Source: Hyphococcus aureus (GTDB lineage: Bacteria > Pseudomonadota > Alphaproteobacteria > Caulobacterales > Parvularculaceae). Taken from it: DNA of 64,000 nucleotides. The stretch is taken from NCBI RefSeq assembly GCF_042643165.1, contig NZ_JBHRSH010000002.1, forward strand, positions 310,001 to 374,000, written 5' to 3'. Shown here one piece after another: positions 6,625 through 16,043 of the stretch (its first letter is position 1; each line of letters starts with the position of its first letter). A program made the position numbers and the translations under genes. The notes under the pieces are model-generated. The model searched no databases, was not told the origin of the DNA, and saw only the letters and a program-made list of their open reading frames with translations.

Positions 6625-9192
6625 TTAGAAATTACGCTTGAGCGTAAGCGCAAAGGTGCGCGGCTTGCCCGGCGAACCATAGACATGGCCTACGGAAATA
6701 ACATCGTTCACTTTCGTGCCGAGATAATATTTGTCGAAGAGGTTCTGGATTTCGAAGGCAATACCCCAGTCACCATCTTCAGAGTTCCAGCTGACGCGGG
6801 CGTTGCCGAGGAAATACCCCTCGATCAGGTTATCGGCAACAAGCGTTGGGATTGGACCGCCGCCGCCCGGAAGGCCGATACCCTGCAATCCATCGGGTAG
6901 ATTGGGATCGTTAGGATCAACATCGTTCGGGACCAAAAGTTCGCGTACGTTCCCTGCTTCCGTGAAGATTTCCGACTGGTAGGAGCCGTCAAACCGGAAG
7001 GACAACTCGCCGCCCAGCACATTTTCAATGTCGTACTGAACGCCAATGCTGTACTGCCACTCAGGTGTATAGGGTGTGATATCGCCGAGCGCGACGCCAG
7101 TGCCAGCTGTTGCATCAATCTCCTTATACTGGAAATCGAGATAGCTGAGCGACGCGTCGATGCTGAGATTCTCTACAGGGTAGAAGAACGCTTCAGCCTC
7201 GAAGCCTTTCACCTTCGCCGAACCAACGTTGCTTGGACGCAGGCATGGCGCCTGCTGGCCCACAGGAAGATCCGCGCAGAAGGTCGAGTTCAGAACGATG
7301 TCATTATACGGGAAGTAGAACCCTGCGAGGTTCAACCGCAATCTGTCATCAAGGAGATCCGACTTGAAGCCAATCTCATATGAGGTGATCGTTTCCGGAA
7401 TGTGCGGCGTCGCCTGGCTCGGGAAGAACGGGCGAGCATTGAAGCCGCCGGCGCGATAGCCGGTTGCAACCTGACCGTAAACCATGAGCGCATCGGAGAA
7501 GCGATAATCAAGGGCGACACGCCAGTCGAGTTGGTCGTTCTTGAAGGTCGCCGTCGTGCCGTCCACCCCGAAGAGGAGGCAGTTCGGCTGGTTGCCAATA
7601 GCGACCGGGCTGATCGGAGGGGTGATCGGCGCGGCGCTTGTGAAGAGGTTGCAAGGCCCCTGAACCGGTGTGAGGTCCGGATTTCTGCGGCGGTACAGGT
7701 AGTCTTTCTTGTCCCAGGATTCGCGAACGCCGCCTGTGAGGTGGAAGTCCTCGGTGAAGTTAAGCGTGACGTTGGCGAACACGGCCTTGTTGTTAGACGG
7801 TGTCGGATCAGGGCCGTGAATAAAGTCAAGTTCCGCATAGGGAATGTCGATGCGGCCAGTATAGAAGCTCTTCGTGTCAAAGAAGAAGCCGCCAACCGTG
7901 AAGTCGGCAAAGCCGTCGCCGAGCGTGCCGTTCAGGCGAATTTCCTGACTCCACTGCTCGTTGCTCTGGGTCTGGTTGAGAAGGTTCGGCGCCAGCGGCG
8001 AGCCGTCGACGTCATAAGACCAGTCTGTCTTGTATTTGCGATAGGAAGTGACTGAGAACAAAGAGAGCGTGTCGCTCAGTTTGATGTCCATCGTCAGCGC
8101 AGCGCCGTAATTGTCCATATCCCGATGGGGATCGAGCACCAGCGGTTTATAAGGCGACTGAGAATCGCCGGGATAAAGGTCTGAGAATGTCGCATAGCTG
8201 ATGTAACGACCATCATATTCTGTCTGAGTATCACAGCTATTTACGCCATAAGGCACGAACTGACAGTTATAGGGAATGGCCATGCCGTCTGTGCCGCGCA
8301 GCCATGGCCGGCTTGGGTCATTGTTGTAAGCGCCGTCCGCGTTTGCATAGAGAAGTGTCGAAACGCCGGCGTCGTTACGCTCGCGCGTGTAATCGCCGCT
8401 CAAATTGATATCGACACTGTCATTTGGCTGCCATCGCAAAGCAACCTTGCCGCCCGCCATGGCAACGCCGCCATCGCGGCCGAGAACAGGATCCTGGCCA
8501 GTTGACTGAGTCGGCACATTGGTGCCCGGGTGGGTCAGTGCGTAATCGAGACGCTTGATATAGCCTGTTTCGTTCTTGCTGACGCCAGAAACGCGCATGG
8601 CCAGCGTTTCAGTGATCGGAAGATCATAGATGCCGCGGATATCAATCCGGTCATACGATCCATAGGTTAACTGGAACGAGCCGGAATTGTCGCCTTTCGG
8701 TTTGACCGAATACATTTTGATCGCGCCGCCGATGGAGTTCCGGCCAGCCAGCGTTCCCTGCGGTCCACGCAGCACTTCAACCCGATCCACATCCATAAGG
8801 TCGAGAAGAGAACCGGTAAGAGTCGGCAGATAGACGTCGTCAATGTAAATGCCGACGCCTGGTTCGACCGCGAAGTTCGGGTCGTTCTGCCCAATGCCGC
8901 GAATGTAGGCGATCATCGCGGACCCATATTCCTGGTTTTGAGCCGCGAGAGTCACGTTTGGCGCCTGACGGGCGATTTGAGAAAGCTCCGTCTGGCTGCG
9001 CCGCTCGAGCATGTCGCCTGTGACAGCCGTGATGGCGAGTGGCGCATCCTGAAGATTTTGTTCGCGGAACTGCGCCGTGACGACAATTTCGTCAGTTTGC
9101 GCGAGCGCTGCGGTTTCTGCGACGCTTGTAAGCGCTGCAAGCGACACGCCGGCGCGCGCAAAGGTTCTTATAGCCGTTTTGCGACTGTTCAT
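6625..9192 (-). CDS. TonB-dependent outer-membrane receptor
   Basis: An 855-residue TonB-dependent transporter. It has a signal peptide ending around TAALA-Q, a TonB-box-like DEIVVTAQ, a plug domain (about residues 45-155, with APLAITAVTG and RGIGQNDPNF), then a long beta-barrel ending in a C-terminal Phe (KRNF), which fits BamA recognition. It begins at ATG 9192 behind a strong GGGAGG site. Barrel sequence of this kind is common in alphaproteobacterial receptors for carbohydrates, terpenoids or siderophores; the substrate cannot be read from sequence. No FecR/FecI-type partner is adjacent. A terminator follows the gene. Confidence 0.93.
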   Translation of the reverse strand: MNSRKTAIRTFARAGVSLAALTSVAETAALAQTDEIVVTAQFREQNLQDAPLAITAVTGDMLERRSQTELSQIARQAPNVTLAAQNQEYGSAMIAYIRGIGQNDPNFAVEPGVGIYIDDVYLPTLTGSLLDLMDVDRVEVLRGPQGTLAGRNSIGGAIKMYSVKPKGDNSGSFQLTYGSYDRIDIRGIYDLPITETLAMRVSGVSKNETGYIKRLDYALTHPGTNVPTQSTGQDPVLGRDGGVAMAGGKVALRWQPNDSVDINLSGDYTRERNDAGVSTLLYANADGAYNNDPSRPWLRGTDGMAIPYNCQFVPYGVNSCDTQTEYDGRYISYATFSDLYPGDSQSPYKPLVLDPHRDMDNYGAALTMDIKLSDTLSLFSVTSYRKYKTDWSYDVDGSPLAPNLLNQTQSNEQWSQEIRLNGTLGDGFADFTVGGFFFDTKSFYTGRIDIPYAELDFIHGPDPTPSNNKAVFANVTLNFTEDFHLTGGVRESWDKKDYLYRRRNPDLTPVQGPCNLFTSAAPITPPISPVAIGNQPNCLLFGVDGTTATFKNDQLDWRVALDYRFSDALMVYGQVATGYRAGGFNARPFFPSQATPHIPETITSYEIGFKSDLLDDRLRLNLAGFYFPYNDIVLNSTFCADLPVGQQAPCLRPSNVGSAKVKGFEAEAFFYPVENLSIDASLSYLDFQYKEIDATAGTGVALGDITPYTPEWQYSIGVQYDIENVLGGELSFRFDGSYQSEIFTEAGNVRELLVPNDVDPNDPNLPDGLQGIGLPGGGGPIPTLVADNLIEGYFLGNARVSWNSEDGDWGIAFEIQNLFDKYYLGTKVNDVISVGHVYGSPGKPRTFALTLKRNF

Positions 9193-9477
9193 CCGTTACC
9201 TCCCATGAACTCTGCAATGTGAATCGGTTTTTATTTTTTTTCAGCGATAACATAAATCGCCATAATCAAACGTATAATTTCGAGCTTTATTGCTAATACC
9301 TGTCATGTTGTTGCAGTCTGGCAACGACAGGATCGCAATAACGGTATGAGGATTAGTGCTGACAGATTATGCTATTACTTGGAATAACAGTTTTAGCTAT
9401 CCGCTCGTCAACCAGTGAGCGCTTCAGGAACTGATTGATTTGCCACTAGCTCTGTAAAGCACAACCGCGGCAGGCGG
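9193..9477. other. AT-rich intergenic region upstream of the TonB receptor
   Basis: A 285-base gap, clearly more AT-rich than its surroundings, holding the 5' region of the receptor gene (minus strand) including a poly-A/T tract near 9229-9240. A small inverted repeat AACCGC/GCGGTT (9463-9479) sits at the end of the aldehyde dehydrogenase gene and may be its terminator, but no T run follows. I see no gene and no recognised operator in it. Confidence 0.5.
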
Positions 9478-10965
9478 TTATATGTCAAACTTGACGCCTT
9501 GAGCGAGCGGCAGCGCGGTTGAGTAATTAACAGTTTGTGTCTGCCGCCGCATATAGGCTTTCCAAGCGTCCGATCCGCTTTCACGCCCGCCTCCGGTTTC
9601 CTTTTCGCCGCCAAAGGCGCCGCCGATTTCAGCGCCTGAAGGCCCTATATTCACATTGGCGATGCCGCAGTCTGAACCGGTCGCGGATAGAAATTGCTCC
9701 GCCTCCAATACATCCCGTGTAAAGATGCAGGATGACAGTCCTTGAGGAACCGAATTTTGCAATGCAATAGCTTCGTTTAGCTCGTCATAGCGCATGACAT
9801 ATAAAACAGGCGCGAAGGTTTCTTCGAGAACAATGCCGTCATGCTCGTCCACTTCCACGATCGCCGGGCGCACATACCAGCCCTTGTCTCCAATATGCTC
9901 CCCGCCGGTGATGGCGGCGCCCTGAGCTTTTGCGCGGTCGAGGGCATAATGCATCCGGTCAAGCGCGGCTTTATCGATTAGCGGACCGACAAGGACGCCT
10001 TCCTGCAAGGGATCTCCTACAGGCAAGGAGGCGTAAGCGGCTTTAAGGCGCGACACGAATGAGTCGTAAATACTCTCATGGACAAACAATCGCCGCAGGC
10101 TTGTGCAGCGCTGGCCGGCGGTTCCCGCCGCCGCAAAACAAACAGCGCGTAACGAAAGATCAAGATCAGCGCTTGGCGCCACAATGCCGGCGTTATTGCC
10201 GCCAAGCTCGAGCAAGACACGCCCGAACCTTTTGGCGACACGCGGCCCCACTTCCCGGCCCATCCGCGTTGAACCAGTGGCGGAAATCAGCGCGACACGC
10301 GGATCATCGACCATTTGTTCGCCGGCGGCGCGCTCGCCGATAATGACCTGGCTTAGATGCTGCGGCGCGTCGGCGAAACGTGAAGCGGCGCGTTCAAACA
10401 GGGATTGCACCGCGAGCGCCGTCAACGGCGTTTTCTCGGATGGTTTCCAAATACAAGTGTCGCCGCAGATCAAGGCGAGCGCTGCGTTCCACGACCAGAC
10501 CGCGACGGGAAAATTAAAGGCCGAGATGATCCCGACCGGTCCCAACGGATGCCAGCTTTCGCGCATGTGATGGCCCGGCCGCTCAGAGGCGATGGTGAGC
10601 CCGTATAGCTGGCGTGAAAGGCCGACGGCGAAATCGCAGATATCGATCATTTCCTGCACCTCGCCGAGCCCCTCGGAAAGAAGTTTGCCGCACTCGATTG
10701 TCACAAGCTGGCCGAGATCGTCTTTATGCTTGCGAAGCTCGTCTCCGAAGAGGCGGACCAGTTCGCCCCGCCTCGGCGCCGGCGTCGACCGCCATTCAAG
10801 AAAGGCGTCATGGGCAAGGGCGATCTTCTCATCGATCACTGACTGATCGTCCGGAGCGACTTGCGCGAGTTCCGACCCATCGATTGGCGTTGTGACGGAA
10901 AGCGGTCCGCGCGTGTAATAGCGCTCTTCGACGCCAAGGCGGCTCATCAGATCGGAAATGTCCAT
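9478..10965 (-). CDS. Aldehyde dehydrogenase, ALDH7 type (probable L-piperidine-6-carboxylate dehydrogenase)
   Basis: A 495-residue NAD(P)-dependent aldehyde dehydrogenase. Visible catalytic elements are the cofactor site WKPSEKTPL (Lys174), AFNFP (Asn151), ELGGNNAGIV (general-base Glu253) and GTAGQRCTS (nucleophile Cys287). ELGGNNA together with AGQRCTSLRRLFVH is characteristic of the ALDH7/antiquitin branch, which oxidises alpha-aminoadipic semialdehyde (piperidine-6-carboxylate) in lysine catabolism. Other lysine-pathway genes are not adjacent, so the substrate is inferred from the family. It lies downstream of the VIT-family gene on the same strand. Confidence 0.9.
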   Translation of the reverse strand: MDISDLMSRLGVEERYYTRGPLSVTTPIDGSELAQVAPDDQSVIDEKIALAHDAFLEWRSTPAPRRGELVRLFGDELRKHKDDLGQLVTIECGKLLSEGLGEVQEMIDICDFAVGLSRQLYGLTIASERPGHHMRESWHPLGPVGIISAFNFPVAVWSWNAALALICGDTCIWKPSEKTPLTALAVQSLFERAASRFADAPQHLSQVIIGERAAGEQMVDDPRVALISATGSTRMGREVGPRVAKRFGRVLLELGGNNAGIVAPSADLDLSLRAVCFAAAGTAGQRCTSLRRLFVHESIYDSFVSRLKAAYASLPVGDPLQEGVLVGPLIDKAALDRMHYALDRAKAQGAAITGGEHIGDKGWYVRPAIVEVDEHDGIVLEETFAPVLYVMRYDELNEAIALQNSVPQGLSSCIFTRDVLEAEQFLSATGSDCGIANVNIGPSGAEIGGAFGGEKETGGGRESGSDAWKAYMRRQTQTVNYSTALPLAQGVKFDI

Positions 10966-10990
10966 GGAGTTTCTCCTTTTCCGGAGCGTC

Positions 10991-11740
10991 CTACACCCCG
11001 ACCCAGCCTTTCAGCAACGCCCCGACTGCATAGGCGAAGCCGGCCGCCGTCATGCCAATCACAAAGGTTTCAAGCGCGGAGGTCCACCAGCGCGCGGTTG
11101 ACCATTTCGACTTCATGGCGCCAATGCCAAAGAAAACCGCGCCAGTCATGATGACTGCGCTCAACAAAGCGTTTGAACCGGCGCCAAAGACAAATGGCAA
11201 AAGCGGCACGGCGCCGCAAATCAGGAAGGCTGCGAAGGTCGCCGCCCCGGCGCGCAAGGGCGAGCGGTTGGACTTCGGGGCGCCGTATTCTTCCTCGACC
11301 ATCACCTCGATCCACCGTTCCTGATGTGAGGTGATGATCTCTACCGCGCGTGTGAGGTCTTCCCCTTCGAAACCTTTTGCAGCAAAAATCTGTCGGATTT
11401 CTTCGCGTTCCCCTTCTGGCGACAAGTCGATATGGCGAAGCTCGGTTTCCCGGAGGCGACGGTAGTCGTCGCGCTCCGCCTTGACGCCGGAATAGTTTCC
11501 GGCCGCCATGGAAAACCCGTCCGCGAAGAGATTGGCAACGCCAAGGATCAAAATGATGGTCGTGGAAAGTTCGGCGCCGGCGACGCCTGCGACAACTGCG
11601 AATGTCGTGACGGCGCCGTCTATGCCGCCGAGCACCCAATCGCGCAGATAACTGCTTTGCGGCCCCTTCTCCAGGCGCGCTGCGATGTCCTGCGGATCAT
11701 GGCTATGCTCAATGTCAGGGTCGCGGGGCGTGGCGCTCAT
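10991..11740 (-). CDS. VIT1/CCC1-family membrane transporter
   Basis: About 249 residues from the preferred ATG at 11740; a longer reading from a TTG at 11776 adds twelve residues atypical of the family, and neither start has a strong ribosome binding site. Hydrophobic segments begin at DWVLGGIDGAVTTFAVVAG, followed by VANLFADGFSMAAGNY, a charged cytoplasmic region (about residues 75-145) rich in Glu and His, and three further membrane segments. Vacuolar iron transporter family members move Fe(II) or Mn(II), and the Glu-rich insertion corresponds to the metal-binding domain. It precedes the aldehyde dehydrogenase by about 25 bases. Confidence 0.88.
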   Translation of the reverse strand: MSATPRDPDIEHSHDPQDIAARLEKGPQSSYLRDWVLGGIDGAVTTFAVVAGVAGAELSTTIILILGVANLFADGFSMAAGNYSGVKAERDDYRRLRETELRHIDLSPEGEREEIRQIFAAKGFEGEDLTRAVEIITSHQERWIEVMVEEEYGAPKSNRSPLRAGAATFAAFLICGAVPLLPFVFGAGSNALLSAVIMTGAVFFGIGAMKSKWSTARWWTSALETFVIGMTAAGFAYAVGALLKGWVGV

Positions 11741-11894
11741 GGCTGCTTTATGGCTTGCGCTGCAAAACTGGGTCAATCAGCAAATTCGCCACGCTTTATA
11801 AGCTGGCTTTGATGCGCTCTTTTACGCCATTGCGCCCTAGGCTTGCGGGGCGTAAACCGCAAAAAGCATGACATTTTTCGCGAGAGGATCCGCC

Positions 11895-12842
11895 ATGGCC
11901 CGTAAATATGACCGCGTGCCGGAGCTTAGTCTCAAAGCTTATACGGATGGAGATTTAACGGCTCGGCGTGAATTCGAGGAAGCCCTCTATGAAGGGTTCA
12001 AATATTTCGGATTCATCATCTTGAAAGACCACAAGGTCAGCCGCGATCTTCTTCAGCGCGCCTATGACAAGAGCGCCGAGTTTTTCGCCCTGCCTGAAAA
12101 CTATAAAATGGACTTCTTCCGCAAGGACGGACAGCGCGGATACACGCCGTTCGGACGCGAACACGCCAAGGATTCAGATCACCCTGACCTGAAGGAATTC
12201 TGGCATGTAGGACGGGAATTTGAAGCGGGCTCCGCACTTGAAAAGATCTATCCCGCCAATATGTGGCCCGAAAAGCCGGAAGGTTTTCGCCAGACCTTCA
12301 TTGAACTCTACGATGCGCTGGAAGACGCAGGGCTTGCAATGCTTGAAGCCTTAGCGCCGTCTCTCGATGTGCCGCGGGACTTTTTCCGTAAAATGGCGAC
12401 GGACGGAAATTCAATCCTGCGCCTCCTCCACTATCCGCCCGTTCCCGAAGGCGCCGACCCGGGTTCTATTCGCGCCGCCGCTCATGAAGACATTAATCTC
12501 ATCACCATTCTTGTCGCGGCGAATGGCGCTGGCCTTCAGTTGCTTGACCGCGATGGCAAATGGCTCCCGGTAGACACCGATCCTGACAATCTCATTGTTG
12601 ACGCCGGGGATATGCTGGCGCGTGTCTGCAATGATGTCATTCCGGCAACAACTCACCGGGTGATCAACCCTGAAGGCAGTGTAAATGAGTCCCGCTACTC
12701 GATGCCGTTTTTCATGCACCCCCATTCCGACGCGCTTCTTTCATGTCTCGATAGCTGCAAAGGCGATGGCGCCAAATATAAAGACATCACAGCGCATGAG
12801 TTCCTGACGCAGCGGCTTCGGGAAATCGGCCTCGCTGAATGA
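11895..12842 (+). CDS. Isopenicillin N synthase-like Fe(II)/2-oxoglutarate dioxygenase
   Basis: A 315-residue non-haem iron oxygenase of the IPNS family. The start is the ATG at 11895, behind GAGAGGA; an upstream in-frame ATG at 11868 has no such site. The iron triad is visible as His197-x-Asp199 (AAHEDIN) and His254 (TTHRVIN), and the RYS motif (Arg267, Ser269) binds the co-substrate carboxylate. The N-terminal DIOX_N region occupies about residues 8-120. Members act on many small molecules, and the substrate here is unknown. It overlaps the following GNAT gene by four bases, so the two are co-translated. Confidence 0.9.
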   Translation: MARKYDRVPELSLKAYTDGDLTARREFEEALYEGFKYFGFIILKDHKVSRDLLQRAYDKSAEFFALPENYKMDFFRKDGQRGYTPFGREHAKDSDHPDLKEFWHVGREFEAGSALEKIYPANMWPEKPEGFRQTFIELYDALEDAGLAMLEALAPSLDVPRDFFRKMATDGNSILRLLHYPPVPEGADPGSIRAAAHEDINLITILVAANGAGLQLLDRDGKWLPVDTDPDNLIVDAGDMLARVCNDVIPATTHRVINPEGSVNESRYSMPFFMHPHSDALLSCLDSCKGDGAKYKDITAHEFLTQRLREIGLAE

Positions 12843-13348
12843 CTGTAACGATCCGGCGCGCTTCGCATGATGATGTGCCGGTCATGCAGGCGCTGGAACA
12901 TGACGCCGCGCAAGCGTTCCGCGCGGTGGGGTATGATTTCTGCGCAGACGGTCCCGTGCGCACTATAGAAGAGCATGAACGCGGCCTTCGGGATGGCGCG
13001 ACCTTCATTGCAGAGATCGGCGGAGACACGGCCGGCTTCATCATGATGTGGTCCGTTGACGGCCATGCACATATTACCGAAGTCTCGGTTGCAGAACGCT
13101 TTCAGAAACGTGGAATTGGCCTCGCGCTTATAAATGCAGGCGAAGATTGGGCGCGGGGCCAGGGTTTCTCCGCCGTCACGCTGACAACCTTTCGCGATGT
13201 CTCGTGGAATGCGCCGTTCTATAGCTCTCTTGGCTATGACGCGTTTTCGCCAGGCGACGATGAAAGCGATCTCCTTGCCGTCCAGATCGAAGAGGCAGGT
13301 TCCGGTTACGCCGCCAAGCCGCGCATCACTATGAAGAAAGTCCTTTAA
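12839..13348 (+). CDS. GNAT-family N-acetyltransferase
   Basis: A 169-residue protein with the GNAT fold. It starts TVTIRRASHDDVPVM, and motif A is VAERFQKRGIGLALI, where the Q-x-x-G-x-G/A loop binds acetyl-CoA pyrophosphate. The C-terminal part contains NAPFYSSLGYDAF, the usual beta6-beta7 region. It is coupled by an ATGA overlap to the dioxygenase, suggesting a shared small-molecule substrate or product, which is inference. Its stop overlaps the convergent metalloprotease stop by four bases. Confidence 0.9.
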   Translation: MTVTIRRASHDDVPVMQALEHDAAQAFRAVGYDFCADGPVRTIEEHERGLRDGATFIAEIGGDTAGFIMMWSVDGHAHITEVSVAERFQKRGIGLALINAGEDWARGQGFSAVTLTTFRDVSWNAPFYSSLGYDAFSPGDDESDLLAVQIEEAGSGYAAKPRITMKKVL

Positions 13349-15900
13349 TCCTGTAGGCTGTCGCAGTGCCAGCAAGTTTCCATCATGCCGGCGCCGCCGC
13401 CAATTGGGCTTCCCGGCGGAATCTCGGCGTCAGGTGAGGAAGCGGCGACTGCCGTCGCCGGACGATCCAGATGCGTTTCGATGCGATCGCGCAGCCAGTT
13501 ATTGTGTTCGCGCGCATTCGTTGAATTGAACAGCGACGGTCCGAGCCTGTTTGCGATGGCGCGCAATTTCGCTTCTGCTTGCGCCCGAACCGACGCCGCT
13601 GCGTTTTCATCAAGCGAAAGCTCGATCAGGGTGGATACGAACCGGTCTTGCATGACATTGGCGATCGCCTGTTCCCCTGCTTCAGTCGCCGCAAACACTT
13701 GCGCGTCGATAGCGTTCAGGACATCGCCAAATCCCAGCGCGGAAGCGTTACGGCGGTGTTGTTCTTCAAGCCGGGCCGCCCGAGCCGGATGCAAGAGTGC
13801 GTCGAGCGTGATGCTGGCCGCCGCATCGGCGGCGCTCATCAGATCGAACATAGGATGCGTATCGGTCTCGAAGACTTCACCGCCATTATCGCCATTAAAT
13901 GCGCCCATTGGCGGCGTCATCTGGTCGAGAATGGAGTCCGGCAGGACAAGGGCCGAAGGATCGAGGGTTTCCATGAGGGCGGAAAGCGCATCGCGTTGTT
14001 TATCGTCAGCGACAACCGAGCCCTTCGCAAGCGAGTCACCTTTTGTCTTGTAGGTGAAGTTATAGCCGCCGACGAGTTTCGCCGCAGCCGCTGTCTGGTA
14101 CCGGTGGTAAAGATAGATTGGCACAATCACTTCACGCAACTTGGCCATTGGCGCGCCTTGCGCAATCGCTTGTTCGCCAAAGTTCGACAACGCGACTGCG
14201 CGGACCGCCATCACATGGCGCAAGGACTGGACGGGATCGCCGCCATTGTCCCAGACGCTGCCGTAAGGATTGCCGGTGCCGACAGAGCGGCCTTCGCTGT
14301 CTGCGACAAAGCGCAAACCGGAGGCGTAACCATCCGCCAGAATTTTGTTGAGCGCAGCCGCTTCGTCGGCGCCGGGCGCGAATTCGGCGTAAAGCCAGGT
14401 CGCGGCGACTTTGTCCCACTCGCCAATGTCGGTGTCATAGGCTTCGCTGAAATCGAGCGCGCCGTCAGCGCCGACGGTAACTAGCGGCGCCGGATAATCC
14501 ATGACGGAGCCGCGATCATTGGTGGAGGCGGCGAAATTGTGCGCAAAGCCGAGCGCGTGACCAACTTCATGGGCGGCGAGCTGGCGAATGCGCGACAGCG
14601 CGATCTCGACAGGATCGTCGGCGCCGCCCTTTCCGGAGTTCTGGGCGCCGGCGAGGCCTTCGAAGATCATGCGATCCTGACGCACGCGCTGGCTGCCGAG
14701 GATGACGCTGCCTTTGATCATCTCACCCGTGCGTGGATCGGAGACGCCGCCGCCATAGGACCAGCCACGGGTCTGCCGGTGTGTCCACGAAATAATATTA
14801 TACCGGATATCGCGGGGATGAGCGCCTTCGGGCAAAGGCTCGACCCGGTAGGCGTCTTCGAACCCCGCGGCTTCAAAAGCCTGCGCCCACCACGATGCCC
14901 CTTCGATCAGCGCGTCACGTATCTGCGGCGGCGCGCCTGCGTCGACATAAAAGACAATCGGCTCTTTCGCCGGACTTGATGCGGCGTTCGGGTCTTGCTT
15001 TTCGAGGCGGAACCTGCGCGCCACGGATTGTTGGATCTGTGCTTCGAGCGGCGCGGAGAAATCGTAAAACGGAACATCAATCGCGCCTGAACGCACGTCA
15101 AAAGCGCGCGGTGCATAGCCGTCATCCGGCAGGCGTACGAGAGAATGGTGCTGCACCATGGTGATGGCGCGCCCATCAGCCGCCGTCGCGCGGACTTCCT
15201 CGCCTGGCTTGTCGCTGACCAGGGTGACGTAAGCGTCAAACTCCACATTGTCCGGAAACGCCATGGCGTTGGCGGCGTCTGGAAATGTTCTGTCCGCAGC
15301 GACAGAAAACGATCCGCCTTTGGGATGGTCTTTGAGCGCAGCAACGACGCCAAGGGAATCTTGAGTGAGAAAGCTGGAGATATCGACAAGGCTCTCACCA
15401 TTCGGCCCCGTGGCGCTAACCTCGCCCGACCACAGGAACGACCGCGCGAATGACTCGCGCACAGCCTTTTGCTCCAGCGGGTTGTCAGTGGTGGCGCGAT
15501 AGGTCCAGTTTTCCTGCTCCGCAATCAACTTGTCGCCAATGCGCCGAAAGGCGATCAGCGAGCCGCCATCAAAAAGGCCGCGGTCCAGTCCCACAGGGTT
15601 TGAGCCGAGCCCGGACGTCAGGCCCGCAGCATGAATGGCGCGCAAGGAAACGCCGTCCGCATCCGCTGGCGGGAAGACCGCAAAAACCTTGCCGCCCTTT
15701 TCATCGGCGAACAGGGTCAAAAATCCGTCCTTGCGTGTGAAATCCTTGACGCTGTCATCCACCCAGACATTTTCGGGAGCGGATGCGGCTTGCCGGTCTC
15801 CTTCCTCACTGCGCTCCGAAACAGGCGTTGTTTCGCCATTGTCGCGCGCGCAGGCGGAAACGAACAAGAGAGATGCAAGAGACAGAAGGATAAGGCGCAT
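13345..15900 (-). CDS. Zinc-dependent metalloprotease lipoprotein (DUF5117/DUF4953 type)
   Basis: An 851-residue exported lipoprotein with lipobox VSAC (Cys17). The zinc site is HEVGHALGFAHN (His444, Glu445, His448, His454), the extended metzincin HExxHxxGxxH signature; a Met-turn candidate is SVMDYPAP downstream. The N-terminal 300 residues resemble the DUF5117/5118 beta-rich region of these large bacterial metalloproteases; the C-terminal part (about residues 600-830) is helical. The protein ends with a Cys-containing tail (ETCWHCDS), an unusual feature. It probably acts in the periplasm or on the cell surface; the physiological substrate is unknown. Confidence 0.88.
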   Translation of the reverse strand: MRLILLSLASLLFVSACARDNGETTPVSERSEEGDRQAASAPENVWVDDSVKDFTRKDGFLTLFADEKGGKVFAVFPPADADGVSLRAIHAAGLTSGLGSNPVGLDRGLFDGGSLIAFRRIGDKLIAEQENWTYRATTDNPLEQKAVRESFARSFLWSGEVSATGPNGESLVDISSFLTQDSLGVVAALKDHPKGGSFSVAADRTFPDAANAMAFPDNVEFDAYVTLVSDKPGEEVRATAADGRAITMVQHHSLVRLPDDGYAPRAFDVRSGAIDVPFYDFSAPLEAQIQQSVARRFRLEKQDPNAASSPAKEPIVFYVDAGAPPQIRDALIEGASWWAQAFEAAGFEDAYRVEPLPEGAHPRDIRYNIISWTHRQTRGWSYGGGVSDPRTGEMIKGSVILGSQRVRQDRMIFEGLAGAQNSGKGGADDPVEIALSRIRQLAAHEVGHALGFAHNFAASTNDRGSVMDYPAPLVTVGADGALDFSEAYDTDIGEWDKVAATWLYAEFAPGADEAAALNKILADGYASGLRFVADSEGRSVGTGNPYGSVWDNGGDPVQSLRHVMAVRAVALSNFGEQAIAQGAPMAKLREVIVPIYLYHRYQTAAAAKLVGGYNFTYKTKGDSLAKGSVVADDKQRDALSALMETLDPSALVLPDSILDQMTPPMGAFNGDNGGEVFETDTHPMFDLMSAADAAASITLDALLHPARAARLEEQHRRNASALGFGDVLNAIDAQVFAATEAGEQAIANVMQDRFVSTLIELSLDENAAASVRAQAEAKLRAIANRLGPSLFNSTNAREHNNWLRDRIETHLDRPATAVAASSPDAEIPPGSPIGGGAGMMETCWHCDSLQD

Positions 15901-15985
15901 GAAGGTTCCTTTCGGGGTGCGTCTGGGAAGCTGCCGGATTTTTCGACGAAATGCAAAATTGAATTTTCACCGCTGCATCAAGCGA

Positions 15986-16013
15986 TTGCTTCGGGCTCTT
16001 ACGCCCTTATAGT
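15986..16013 (+). promoter_or_regulatory. Putative sigma-70 promoter of the MoxR gene
   Basis: TTGCTT (15986-15991) and TATAGT (16008-16013) are spaced 16 bases apart, about 30 bases before the GTG start at 16044. Inferred from consensus similarity. Confidence 0.4.
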
Positions 16014-16043
16014 TGCGGTTCAGGCCATAAAGAGAGCGTTTTT

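Noticed and set aside
13579..14484. A 301-codon plus-strand frame
   Set aside because: Antisense to the C-terminal half of the metalloprotease gene and without any family motif.
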